Assembly (NCBI GenBank): GCA_032358255.1
Contig: JAULBX010018968.1
Coordinates: forward strand, 1 to 64,000
Source: Heterotrichella gracilis
Lineage: Eukaryota > Sar > Xanthophyceae > Tribonematales > Xanthonemataceae
Direction of reading: 5' to 3'
DNA: 64,000 bases
Part shown: positions 42,726-52,241 of the stretch, piece by piece
Position numbering within the stretch: position 1 is the first letter of the stretch
Layout of the letters: each line of letters opens with the position of its first letter
Notes under the pieces: generated by a model
What the model was told of the DNA's origin: nothing
Seen by the model: the letters and a program-made list of their open reading frames with translations, nothing else
Databases searched by the model: none
Translations under genes and position numbers: made by a program

Positions 42726-43649
42726 ATGACTCGACACATATTCACATTAATTATTTCGGTTTTTATAATCGGTTGCGACTTTTCACCAAACGATAATAAC
42801 CAAATGACAGGCCGACAACGCGACAGTGTTTACACGCTTTTGAATGAGTATTACTCAAAACAAGATTACGAATCAGCTGAGCGAATGGTAGACAACCTAA
42901 AACCAGAAGGCGAAAATGACCTTGCCTTTTACACATTTAAATCGAAAATAAAATATAATAGACAGAAGTTTTCAGAAACTATATTTGCTATTAATCGCGC
43001 CTTGGCAATAAATCCAAATAATCCGACGCTTCTGTTTTTAAAATGCTCTTCGTATAATGCGCTTAATTTTCCTGATAGTGCGATTATATTTTTAACTAAA
43101 GCTATTAATCTTGACTCTTCAAACACAGGTTATCTATCAGCTCGTGTTCGCATGTATGAAAATATGAATATGCCAACATTACAGTACGATGACGTTCTTC
43201 ATTTGATTAGGATTGACAGTAACAAAATTAAATACAAAATAATGTTATATGATTTAAATCTAGAGTTTGGTGACACAAATAGCGCAATATTAGGTTATAT
43301 TTCTCTTTTAAATAAATCTCCAAATGAAATACCCATTTTATTCAGACTGGGTCAAGTAGCTTTTATCAAGGGTGAAAAGAAAGATGCTAAAAAATATTTT
43401 CAAAAATGTATTGACCTCGAGCCGACACATGGCGAGATATATTTCTATATGGCATCAGTTTTATCCAACGAAAAAAAGATGGACAAGGCTTGCGACTGTT
43501 TATTAAAAGCGGTAGAACTTGGCGACAGAGACGCAATGAATCACATTTTTAAATGTGAGGACTATCTCAAAAAGAAAGGAATTGAAATACAAATTAAGAA
43601 AGACACAATAAATAAAACTACTATTGTACAAAAGACGACAGAAGTATAA
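42726..43649 (+). CDS. TPR-repeat lipoprotein (second of a tandem pair)
   Basis: The 307-residue product has lipobox IIGC (Cys17) and repeats aligned with those of the preceding gene: KFSETIFAINRALAINPNNP, FPDSAIIFLTKAINLDSSNT, then KMDKACDCLLKAVELGDRDA. The two differ at most positions, so the duplication is old. A 203-bp spacer without visible genes separates them. Function unknown; protein-protein interaction at the envelope is likely. Confidence 0.82.
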   Translation: MTRHIFTLIISVFIIGCDFSPNDNNQMTGRQRDSVYTLLNEYYSKQDYESAERMVDNLKPEGENDLAFYTFKSKIKYNRQKFSETIFAINRALAINPNNPTLLFLKCSSYNALNFPDSAIIFLTKAINLDSSNTGYLSARVRMYENMNMPTLQYDDVLHLIRIDSNKIKYKIMLYDLNLEFGDTNSAILGYISLLNKSPNEIPILFRLGQVAFIKGEKKDAKKYFQKCIDLEPTHGEIYFYMASVLSNEKKMDKACDCLLKAVELGDRDAMNHIFKCEDYLKKKGIEIQIKKDTINKTTIVQKTTEV

Positions 43650-43927
43650 ATAAATAGTGCTAAACCCAAGCTAAATCCTTGCCCTCCAATTTTCAATTTA
43701 TTATCTTTCCGGACCTTGTACAATTATAAATTTCCAGATGCGGGCACTGAGCTTTCTAGGAATGATAAGCACTGCGACTTAGCGTGAAAACATTTCAGCA
43801 GACAAAAATTTAGTCCTACTTATCGCGGACAAATTACCTCTGAACCCTTAACTTTATTTCCTGGAAGGTTTTTAGTTTAAGTTTATCTTGCTTATATTTA
43901 ATAATGAAATCCTTTAGATAGTCTTAT

Positions 43928-46867
43928 TTGATACACCTCAATTCTATTTTCCGCTGCTGCACCCATCTGCTGCTTTTATTTTTCGGCTTTTGCACTCTGT
44001 CTGTTAAGGCTCAAAATCTGCATGCGGTAAAAGATAATATTGCCTGCCTTTGGGGATTAAAGAATGATTCAGGGCAATGGGTCATGGAACCCCAGTTTAG
44101 CCAGATCAATAAAGACTATGGAGACTTTTTTGTGGCCGAGCGCAGAGAAAAGTGGGGCATACTGAGCATGGAAGGCAAAACACTGGTGCCTTTTGAATAC
44201 GATAAACTTCAGCACGATGCTTACCTGAATTCACCCGAGAAAGACCCCGTTTACAAAATATATGCCTTTAAAAACGGAAAGGTGGGCATGATAGACCTGG
44301 AAGGTAAGATCAGGATCCCATTTCTTTACGATCAGATGTATCACGATCTCTACTCCGATATGTTTCACATTCAAATTCAAAAAAAACTCGGAATACGAAA
44401 TTTTGAAAAAGAATTGCTTCCTTGCAAATACACACGCCTCAGTAAGCTTGAAGGAAGGGAACTCTTTGTGGCCGGAACCAGTGATAGTACTTTTGATCCC
44501 TATGCCCCTTATACCGGAAAAAACTTAGGCCTCATCAACTTAAAAGGAGATACCCTCATCCCCTTTCGCTTTTTGGAATTCAGGATTCCCGAAACGGTGT
44601 ATACGGATAACAGCTCCAATTACAGATTAAAATACTGGAAGCAAGCCTTGGGACCGCTGATTGCAGCACAGGCCAAAGAGGGAATGGCACTTTACACCTT
44701 TGAAGGCAAATGCATGCTGGAAACTCCCTATTTCCTCACAAAACCGTATACATTATATGATGCCGATCTTTCCTGGATGCGCGCCAACGATAACCGCTCG
44801 AACGATCACAACTTTTACGCAAACCAAGCTCTGCTTTGTAAAGAGAATGAAAAATACGGAATTGTTTTTCCGGGAAAAGGTCAGATACAGCCCCCGGTAT
44901 ATGAATCCATTGGGTTGATCGAGTCCCCGGGCAAAAGACCTTCTCTTTTTTATGTTTCAAAAAACGGCAAATACGGTTTGCTTGACGAATACGGCATAGA
45001 GTTACTAGCCTGTGATTACAAGTCGATTGAATTTTACTCTGGTCACATTTTTGTACAGGATACGCAAGACCGGATAAGGGAATACAATTGGCGTAAAAAG
45101 AAATTGGAAGGCACCGTATACCGCAAATTACTGGTGCATCATAACACTCAGCTTGTACTTTCAGGCGATGATGGCTTTTATTCTATCATCAATGATTCAC
45201 TTATTCTTCCCCTCACTGTGCTGGCCAATTTACCGGGTGAGCTTGTGGTTTTATCTAACTACAGCGCAATTCAAGGCAAAGGTAAGGATGCACTCGTGAT
45301 TGAAATGAATCAAATTGTTTGCGGCGAGCTCACCTTGTGGTCTATTGTTGGTCATAACTATGCTTTACTTTGCGATAGCCGTTTCAGATCCATTGTGAAT
45401 TCCAACGCATACTCCTACTTTAAAAACATGTACTGGTCAAAGAACCTTAAGGTGAATACCAAGAGCAGGAAAGAAGGAATTGTAGACTGTACAGGCAGAA
45501 TGTTAGTCGATACACTTTTTGAAGAAATTAAAGAATGTCCGCTTAGGGGCCGTCTTTTTGTAAAACCTTATTCGCACAAAAACGATGAGGACTGGGAGAA
45601 CAGAAAGAAAGGTTGGGCCATTGCCGACTCAACAGGCAAACTACTGACAGCCCCAAACATCAAAATAGAGGACTTCAATTACTTCAGTACATGTATGTTT
45701 ATAAGAACAGAAAACGGTGTGGGTGTTTTTGACTTTGAAAAAGGTCGTTTTATCACTCCCAATACATATAGAAATGGCTTTTTTACACATAACGGTGACC
45801 TTATAATGCAAGACAAGAACCACTTCTTTACTATTTACTCCTATGAAGGAAAAAAATTAAGTACGAAAAAGTGGACGAGTTTGATTCACCTCTCAGGTGA
45901 TCGCGATCGAGGTTATTATTCCAATGGTTTTAGTCGAAAAGATCTTCCGCAACAAAGTAAAAAAAATGCAAGAGAGGGAAATGTTCAAGGAGAGGACCCT
46001 GAGTCAGCTCCATTGAAGGAAGAGTGGTTATTGATTCGTGGTGATACACTAGCCCTATTGCAACAAGGGAATCTTGAATACAACAAGCGCAAGGTATTGG
46101 ACAGAACCTTCTACTGTTTTGTTAATGCCCATGAGAATGATAGTTATAATAGGTACGATTCCTATTTCGGTTCGCGTAAAAAAATTTACAGCAATGACTG
46201 TCCACGTTTAAATGTTCCGGGCCTGTCCACCTTTTACACAGCTTACTCCATTCAATCGAACAAGTCAAGTCAGCATTCAAAAACAGGCTCAAGCAGTGAC
46301 AGTCTAAAACTGAACGATTCACTCGTGATGCGCATGATCCGTCATATTGCTCCAAGAGCACGTTATCCTTTACATCCTAAAAGCGAAAAAGATGATGAAG
46401 ACGCGCGGGAAGAAAAATATTATTCTCACTCTAATTTTTATTGCAAGATGATCTTTAAGGGTAAGAATACGATCTCAGTGCAGGTATTGGATGAATACGG
46501 CTACGAAGGCTCTTCGGTGAAGAGAGATTATTTTAACCGATCGGTTTTTGAAAATTATCTTATTACAGCAAAAGGGTGGAAAAAACTGAACTTACCACAA
46601 CTCTTCAATCCCGGCCATGAAGTTGCTTTGAATGCCGAAATTGTGAGAGCCATACAAAAAGCCGATAGTCTTGAATTGGATTGCAATAATCCTGATTCTT
46701 ATCTGAAACAATGCGAAGGCCGTTTCAGTTTTTCGAAAGAAGGGCTTTGGTTGTATTTACACGACAATAACGGTTATGAATTTATTCCCCAATTGATACC
46801 ATGGCCTAGGATTCGTAGTCTTATTCCACCAAGCAGTGCGGCGTATAATTTATCCCAAGCCCCTTAA
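43928..46867 (+). CDS. exported WG-repeat protein, 979 residues
   Basis: The TTG start at 43928 leads into a signal peptide (LLLLFFGFCTLSVKAQ). WG repeats follow over most of the length, for example KWGILSMEGKTLVPFEYDKL, KVGMIDLEGKIRIPFLYDQM, KLGIRNFEKELLPCKYTRLS and KYGLLDEYGIELLACDYKSI. The second half has weaker repeats and a C-terminal region (about 770-979) of no family I know, with charged and aromatic stretches. There is no sorting domain. Function unknown. It is the largest of three WG proteins in the window and stands alone. Confidence 0.8.
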   Translation: MIHLNSIFRCCTHLLLLFFGFCTLSVKAQNLHAVKDNIACLWGLKNDSGQWVMEPQFSQINKDYGDFFVAERREKWGILSMEGKTLVPFEYDKLQHDAYLNSPEKDPVYKIYAFKNGKVGMIDLEGKIRIPFLYDQMYHDLYSDMFHIQIQKKLGIRNFEKELLPCKYTRLSKLEGRELFVAGTSDSTFDPYAPYTGKNLGLINLKGDTLIPFRFLEFRIPETVYTDNSSNYRLKYWKQALGPLIAAQAKEGMALYTFEGKCMLETPYFLTKPYTLYDADLSWMRANDNRSNDHNFYANQALLCKENEKYGIVFPGKGQIQPPVYESIGLIESPGKRPSLFYVSKNGKYGLLDEYGIELLACDYKSIEFYSGHIFVQDTQDRIREYNWRKKKLEGTVYRKLLVHHNTQLVLSGDDGFYSIINDSLILPLTVLANLPGELVVLSNYSAIQGKGKDALVIEMNQIVCGELTLWSIVGHNYALLCDSRFRSIVNSNAYSYFKNMYWSKNLKVNTKSRKEGIVDCTGRMLVDTLFEEIKECPLRGRLFVKPYSHKNDEDWENRKKGWAIADSTGKLLTAPNIKIEDFNYFSTCMFIRTENGVGVFDFEKGRFITPNTYRNGFFTHNGDLIMQDKNHFFTIYSYEGKKLSTKKWTSLIHLSGDRDRGYYSNGFSRKDLPQQSKKNAREGNVQGEDPESAPLKEEWLLIRGDTLALLQQGNLEYNKRKVLDRTFYCFVNAHENDSYNRYDSYFGSRKKIYSNDCPRLNVPGLSTFYTAYSIQSNKSSQHSKTGSSSDSLKLNDSLVMRMIRHIAPRARYPLHPKSEKDDEDAREEKYYSHSNFYCKMIFKGKNTISVQVLDEYGYEGSSVKRDYFNRSVFENYLITAKGWKKLNLPQLFNPGHEVALNAEIVRAIQKADSLELDCNNPDSYLKQCEGRFSFSKEGLWLYLHDNNGYEFIPQLIPWPRIRSLIPPSSAAYNLSQAP

Positions 46868-47112
46868 TACGGCGCTTAATCAGGCTCTTGAATCCCTTTG
46901 TAAATATGAGTCAACTTGACCCTTCCGCATTATTCAGAAGAATTTATAATCCAGCTGAATATAAAAACCAAATTATTTTATAAATAAATCCTATCTTCAA
47001 AATACAATTGTAAGCGCTTGAAAGAATTTGTAATAATTAATTAATACAGAGCAGGCAATTAGCCGCATTCCGCTAGCATCAAGAATTCGTCCTAAGCTAA
47101 GACCAAAATCAG

Positions 47113-49845
47113 CTAACGCAACAAAGTCACATAACCCTTATAATCGTGCTTTACTTTCGTGTTATCAATTAATTGAACACGCCAGGTATACACATCGTTT
47201 GGATAGGCTGTACTTTCAGCAGGATCAAAAGTAGGATTCACAATACCACCATCCCAATAATCATTCACGTTGTTTGTCACAAAAATCCGATGCCCCCATT
47301 TATTAAACACCTCAAAGGAATATTCTTCAGTTAGCCAGGCTATCCCTTTCGGTTGAAGCACATCATTTAAGCCATCTGCATTGGGCGTAAAAGCATTCGG
47401 CATGTAAAAACTAAATCCTTCAAACACCCTCATGCTTCTTATAACTGAATCAACACAATTATTGCTGTTGAGTGCTACCAATTTAATATCATAAAATCCG
47501 GTATCAGGAAAACTATAATAAACATCGGCAGTAGCACCAATAAAGGTATTATTGATAAACCAGTGTTGATTGGTAGCGTTTGTTGATACAGAATGAAACA
47601 ACACCTTCTCAGAATTATTCATCGTAATAAGCTGCGGCTGACTGCTGTAATCTGCTTTAGGACTTTCTAACACCTTGATGGCATTGCTGTAAGTGAAAGA
47701 TGTTTTACATGAATTTGAGTCTGTCACGCTAAGTTTAACATGAAAGTCCCCTGCTCTATCGTAACAATAGGCGGTTAGGTCTCCCGCCTTTTCAAAAGGT
47801 GTAGCACCATAATTCCAAATGGCATTTTTAGATCCAGGAGTGGTATTTAAAAAGTTAGAACACAAAGGTAAGCAGCCGGTGCTGTTTGTAATAACCATGC
47901 TTGGTTTGATCACCGGAAAAATACTGATATTAATTTCTTTGAATACCGGAGGAGATCCACAGGCGTCTTTCACATAAAGCGAATACGTTGGGATCGATAA
48001 ATTTTCGACATAAATGGCGGAAGCCTTACTTCCTCCCGGTAACCATAAATACGTGTAATTTCCATCACCACCGCTGACTGTTGGCGTGATTTGGGCGGTA
48101 GAACCCGGACATACTCCGCTGTTTGACGAATTGATACTTATGTTTAGCGGAGGGTTCACACCAACCGTTACTTGATAAGGCGCAAGGCTGCAGTTTTTTG
48201 AATCATACACGTTTAATTGATACACTGTAGTTACTGTTGGACTAACCGTGATGGTAGGTCCATAGACATTCCCCGGATTCCAGATATAGGTATGAGATCC
48301 GGTTCCGCCACTGGCAATACCAATTAAGGTAGCTTGTTTCCCTATACATATTTGCGGTGGCGGCACGGCAGAATAACTAAACACGGGTGGAGTCGCAAAA
48401 AATATGGTATCAAAAGCCGGACAACCAATAGCATCAATGGCACTGATCACATAATTACCGGCACATAAATTGGACAATACATTTAAGGTACTGGCAGGAA
48501 AGCCCGTTATACTATACGATACAGGCAACACCGCGTTTTGAATGTTACAAAGCACACTTCCATTGCAGGTATTATAACATTCAACCGAATTAACTTTAAT
48601 AGCGGTTAAACTAACGGTACTTAAATTGCCGATGTAAAAAGCCAAGGTATCCTTACAGGCATTGGCATCTGTAATCAGTGTGGTATACTGTCCGCTACTT
48701 AAGCCAATCACCACACTGGACGTTGAATTACCCGGCACAGTTGTGTAGGTATACGGAGGATGTCCGCCCGATAAACTCAAGGTAAAGGAGCCGTCAGCGG
48801 CACTACAGTTTTCTTTGCTAATACCCACCACAGGCGTGATGGTAGGTGCCTGAGGCACTGCAAACACACTATGAGTGATACAGTTGGTCGCGTCTTTTAC
48901 ACTCAAGGTATAAGTTCCAGCCGGTATCGAAATTAAAGTGGATGAGCCGGAACCTCCCGGAAGCCAGGTATATGTGTATCCTGAATAGGGACCTGAAACA
49001 CTGACTTGAATAGACGCATCTGATACACCGGGACAAGAGGGTTGTTGAATGTTAGCACTGATGATCTGCTGATTAGCTTGAGTGAGGAGAATTGTATTCG
49101 TTTTTAAACAAGCGTTATTGTCCTTTGTTATGATGGTTTGAACACCTGCCGAAAGGTTGATGCTGTTCGTGCTCATGGCAGTTCCGGCAACCGTAAATGA
49201 ATAAGGTGAAACACCACCCGTGCCGGAAACTACAGATGTGATGGTACTTCCAAAACAAGGGATGAAGGTGTTACTTAATTTACTGTTGATCTCTGTAGGT
49301 TGTGTCACCGTAAATTCACGTGTAGCCGTGCAGCTTTTACTGTCGGTAATGCTTATGGTGTAAATCCCGGCAGCCAATCCACTTACACTACTATTGTTAG
49401 AACCGGTTGACCAGGTATAGGTAAATGGGGCTACTCCCGCTGGATAGTTGGCTGAAGAAGCGCCGTTGTTTCCCCCGAAACAGGTAACAGGAGTATTTGT
49501 GATAGATATGTTGGAAGGTGTGGTTGGATTGGAATAATTAGCCTGACCCACATAAATGCAAGAGGTGGTGGTATATACCGTAAATGTGTATAAAGATTGA
49601 AACGGTATGTTGGTTAAGGAAATGGTAGAACCGGTCATAACGGTGCTGATTGCAGCCGGACTCGAAGTAATGGTATACGGAGGGGCTATGGTGGTATTCA
49701 CCACACTGAGTGTTAATTCAAGGGCTGCAGTGGCACAATTATAATCAGGTATGGTTATTAAGGTCAAACACGATTGTGCTTTTCCCCCTTGAATAGAACC
49801 GAAAATAAAAAAGAAAAAAAGACAGATATTTTTTAGCCTGCGCAA
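47113..49845 (-). CDS. T9SS type B adhesin with SprB-like repeats and PKD-type domains
   Basis: The surface protein is about 910 residues. I place the start at TTG 49845, which gives MRRLKNICLFFFFIFGSIQG and follows a TATCTTTG promoter box at 49872-49879. The frame to 49950 would add 35 residues transcribed only upstream of that promoter. SprB-like repeats (NTPVTCFGGNNGASSANYPA; GLAAGIYTISITDSKSCTAT) and further Ig/PKD units follow. It ends in the gliding-motility-associated type B domain (FYMPNAFTPNADGLNDVLQP ... FNKWGHRIF). Type B proteins are exported by T9SS and used in adhesion or gliding. Confidence 0.88.
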   Translation of the reverse strand: MRRLKNICLFFFFIFGSIQGGKAQSCLTLITIPDYNCATAALELTLSVVNTTIAPPYTITSSPAAISTVMTGSTISLTNIPFQSLYTFTVYTTTSCIYVGQANYSNPTTPSNISITNTPVTCFGGNNGASSANYPAGVAPFTYTWSTGSNNSSVSGLAAGIYTISITDSKSCTATREFTVTQPTEINSKLSNTFIPCFGSTITSVVSGTGGVSPYSFTVAGTAMSTNSINLSAGVQTIITKDNNACLKTNTILLTQANQQIISANIQQPSCPGVSDASIQVSVSGPYSGYTYTWLPGGSGSSTLISIPAGTYTLSVKDATNCITHSVFAVPQAPTITPVVGISKENCSAADGSFTLSLSGGHPPYTYTTVPGNSTSSVVIGLSSGQYTTLITDANACKDTLAFYIGNLSTVSLTAIKVNSVECYNTCNGSVLCNIQNAVLPVSYSITGFPASTLNVLSNLCAGNYVISAIDAIGCPAFDTIFFATPPVFSYSAVPPPQICIGKQATLIGIASGGTGSHTYIWNPGNVYGPTITVSPTVTTVYQLNVYDSKNCSLAPYQVTVGVNPPLNISINSSNSGVCPGSTAQITPTVSGGDGNYTYLWLPGGSKASAIYVENLSIPTYSLYVKDACGSPPVFKEINISIFPVIKPSMVITNSTGCLPLCSNFLNTTPGSKNAIWNYGATPFEKAGDLTAYCYDRAGDFHVKLSVTDSNSCKTSFTYSNAIKVLESPKADYSSQPQLITMNNSEKVLFHSVSTNATNQHWFINNTFIGATADVYYSFPDTGFYDIKLVALNSNNCVDSVIRSMRVFEGFSFYMPNAFTPNADGLNDVLQPKGIAWLTEEYSFEVFNKWGHRIFVTNNVNDYWDGGIVNPTFDPAESTAYPNDVYTWRVQLIDNTKVKHDYKGYVTLLR

Positions 49846-49871
49846 GCGATTTTTTGATAAAATTAAGTCTG

Positions 49872-49879
49872 CAAAGATA
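49872..49879 (-). promoter_or_regulatory. -7 box TATCTTTG of the SprB-like gene
   Basis: The complement of CAAAGATA is an exact TAnnTTTG match, 26 bases before the proposed TTG start at 49845. It decides against the longer frame. Confidence 0.5.
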
Positions 49880-49993
49880 GGGAACTTTAAGCACTTCGTA
49901 ATTGGTGGTATATTTTGAATAAGTGGGGGTATTCCTCCTATTTTCAACACGGGGACGACTGAGGCTTTGAGAGTACAGAGTTTTATTTCTCAC

Positions 49994-50237
49994 GCAAAGC
50001 TCGCGAAGAGCGCAAAGTTTTTTCAAAAACACTGTGACGACTGAGACACTGGGGCGCAGAGTTTTAATAGAACGCTGATACCGCAGAAAGAGATGATTGA
50101 CGCTGATTTGTTCGGAATGAAATTATTGTATTTTTTATTGAACGAATACAAAGTGTTTAATTTCGCGCAAAGCTCGCGGAGAGCGCAGAGTTTTGATAGA
50201 ACGCTGATACCGCAGAAAGAAATGATTGACGATGATT
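49994..50237. repeat. duplicated intergenic repeat block
   Basis: GCAAAGCTCGCG(A/G)AGAGCGCA occurs at about 49994-50017 and 50167-50190. A 55-base block beginning GCGCAGAGTTTT and running through AACGCTGATACCGCAGAAAG occurs at 50054-50109 and 50183-50237 with only a few differences. The rest of 49880-50405 has no gene and ends with ATTCGTGAAATTGGTGTAAT, wording also found upstream of rsmH. It resembles dispersed non-coding repeats of Bacteroidota. Confidence 0.6.
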
Positions 50238-50405
50238 GCTTAGTATAATTCTTAGAATTAGTATCCTTCTTTTTTTGGAACGGAGACAAAGCAGAAATGG
50301 CTGATTTACGCAGATTACATTCGTGAAATTGGTGTAATTAGTGTCTTTCCTTATACTTAGAATCTAACAGCCTCTCGGGCCTCCGTGTCATTTTTTTGAG
50401 CAATA

Positions 50406-51458
50406 CTACCAGCAGAAGGTTAATCCCAACATATGCGAACTACCTGGAACAGACATTTTATTGAAGGCATAGGCAAATCCAAAACGTTTTTCCTTAAACC
50501 CAAAACCAAAACTAATGGCACTTGCTCCTCGTTTTTCGGGCAAGGTCATTTCTTTTTGACGGCGGTAATTATAAGCAAAACGTAGATTGAAATTTTTAGT
50601 GATCAGAATTTCTGTCCCTATCACCAAATGCCGCATAAAATTATCAAGCCCATCCCCTGCTTTTACTTTGAATTTCTGGAAATCGGTTGAATCTTGTTCA
50701 GTGCCTGAATTAAAGGAATTATTCTGTCCTGCTGTATCAATTGGACTCACGTAACTTAGATTCCACTTTAATAACTGATCATACACAAAAAACACCCGGA
50801 AAGGCGCCTTGGCCAATTTTTTGCTCATGCCCAACTGAACGGTTTGCGGAAGAGATTCCTTCTCACCATTACCTGTATATGTCTTCCAAATAAAACCAAT
50901 GTTCTTTGCCTGTAAGGTAATGACCAAATTGTTTTTGGTGTGATAAGTGAGCCCAAAATCAATGGCATTTCCAAATGACTGATAGTTATCGTACTGAGAA
51001 ATAATGGTTTTAAGCGCAATGCCTACATTAAAACTTGAATCAGACAGTGGCTTGGCATAACTAATATTAATAGAGTTATCGTTGGCCCTAAAATTAGAAG
51101 TCGCTATTCCCAATTCATCGTAACCACTAAAACTGCCGTAATTAAAGGTTTGTAAGCTGATGGCCGCTGTTCCGTATTGTTTTAAATTATGTGCATAGGC
51201 CAGTGAATAAAAATTAAGATCACCTACGTAATTACAATAATTAAAGGCGGCTTGTTTTGTCATTCCGGTATTCAATAAAGAAGGAGCGCTGTGAATCAGA
51301 TTAATATCATCTCCCCATATACTCATGTTATTTCCGCCCAAAGCCGCCGCTCTTGCCGTCATTGGAATGTCAAGAAAGCGATAACTTTTAGTACCACCTA
51401 CCTGAGCAGACAGACTGATCGAAAAAAGGACGAATATGCTTAATACGAGATTTTTCAA
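50406..51458 (-). CDS. porQ: type IX secretion system protein PorQ
   Basis: The 350-residue outer-membrane beta-barrel has a signal peptide (MKNLVLSIFVLFSISLSAQV). Its N-terminal stretch YRFLDIPMTARAAALGG and IWGDDINLIHSAPSLLN are typical of PorQ, which works with PorU, PorV and PorZ in releasing and anchoring T9SS cargo. The C-terminus ends in an aromatic outer-membrane signature (LGLTFCW). It lies just before the LytTR regulator gene on the same strand, in a region full of T9SS substrates. Confidence 0.88.
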   Translation of the reverse strand: MKNLVLSIFVLFSISLSAQVGGTKSYRFLDIPMTARAAALGGNNMSIWGDDINLIHSAPSLLNTGMTKQAAFNYCNYVGDLNFYSLAYAHNLKQYGTAAISLQTFNYGSFSGYDELGIATSNFRANDNSINISYAKPLSDSSFNVGIALKTIISQYDNYQSFGNAIDFGLTYHTKNNLVITLQAKNIGFIWKTYTGNGEKESLPQTVQLGMSKKLAKAPFRVFFVYDQLLKWNLSYVSPIDTAGQNNSFNSGTEQDSTDFQKFKVKAGDGLDNFMRHLVIGTEILITKNFNLRFAYNYRRQKEMTLPEKRGASAISFGFGFKEKRFGFAYAFNKMSVPGSSHMLGLTFCW

Positions 51459-51503
51459 CTAGAGAATAACGCAGAAAAGTTTAAATTAGTATGTCATGCA
51501 CAT

Positions 51504-52217
51504 TTAAAGACTCATCATGTCTTTTAATTTAACGGCTTGCCTTCTGGAGATCTCAATTTCTTTACCATCTTTGAGTTTCACGTTTAAGCCGCCGTTGAAC
51601 CAGGTTTCAATGCTGGCAATGTAACTCATGTTGATCATGTGTTTTCTGCTGGCCCTAAAAAACTGTTTTTCGTTTAATCGGGTTTCTAAACTATTTAAAC
51701 TTCGTAATATCAAAGGTTTAAAATTCTCAAAATAAACCCTTACATAATTACCCTCCGATTCAAACAAACGTATGTCAGAAAGTCGAACAAACCAGCATTT
51801 CTCCCCGTCTTTAATAAACACCATGTCCCTTTCAGTTAAAGGGGTATTATTGTCTAAACGCGAAGCGCTTTCTTTTACTGACAACTTCTTGATGGTATCG
51901 GCCAAACGGTCTGCCTGAACAGGTTTTAACAGGTAATCAAAGGCATTTAATTCAAAAGCTTTAATGGCATGTTCATCGTGTGCGGTAATAAAAACCACAT
52001 CAATGGTGGCTGAAATTTCTTCTACCAGCTCTAATCCCGATTTACCGGGCATTTGAATGTCACAAAAAATAATATCGGGTTTTAATTCATTTATTTTTTC
52101 CTTGGCCTGAATGGCATCAGAACATTCAGCGATGATCTCTACCTCTTTGTGAACGGCTAATAGATTCTTTAATTCCTGGCGAGCCAAACGCTCATCATCA
52201 ATTATGATTGCTTTCAT
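51504..52217 (-). CDS. LytTR-family response regulator
   Basis: The 237-residue protein has an N-terminal receiver domain (MKAIIIDDERLARQEL; phospho-acceptor Asp53 in IIFCDIQMPGKSG; Lys in LLKPVQAD). The C-terminal LytTR DNA-binding domain contains LFESEGNYVRVYFEN and FFRASRKHMINMSYI. It is encoded 24 bases after the LytS-type kinase, which is its evident partner. The target genes are unknown; nearby T9SS genes are candidates by position only. Confidence 0.95.
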   Translation of the reverse strand: MKAIIIDDERLARQELKNLLAVHKEVEIIAECSDAIQAKEKINELKPDIIFCDIQMPGKSGLELVEEISATIDVVFITAHDEHAIKAFELNAFDYLLKPVQADRLADTIKKLSVKESASRLDNNTPLTERDMVFIKDGEKCWFVRLSDIRLFESEGNYVRVYFENFKPLILRSLNSLETRLNEKQFFRASRKHMINMSYIASIETWFNGGLNVKLKDGKEIEISRRQAVKLKDMMSL

Positions 52218-52241
52218 AGTATGGTGTTAAAGGATAGTCAA

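Noticed and set aside
49745-50289. Two minus-strand frames (95 and 88 codons) upstream of the SprB-like gene
   Set aside because: They are translations of the duplicated intergenic repeats; the second encodes the same phrase twice (SIISFCGISVL) only because the DNA repeat is duplicated.
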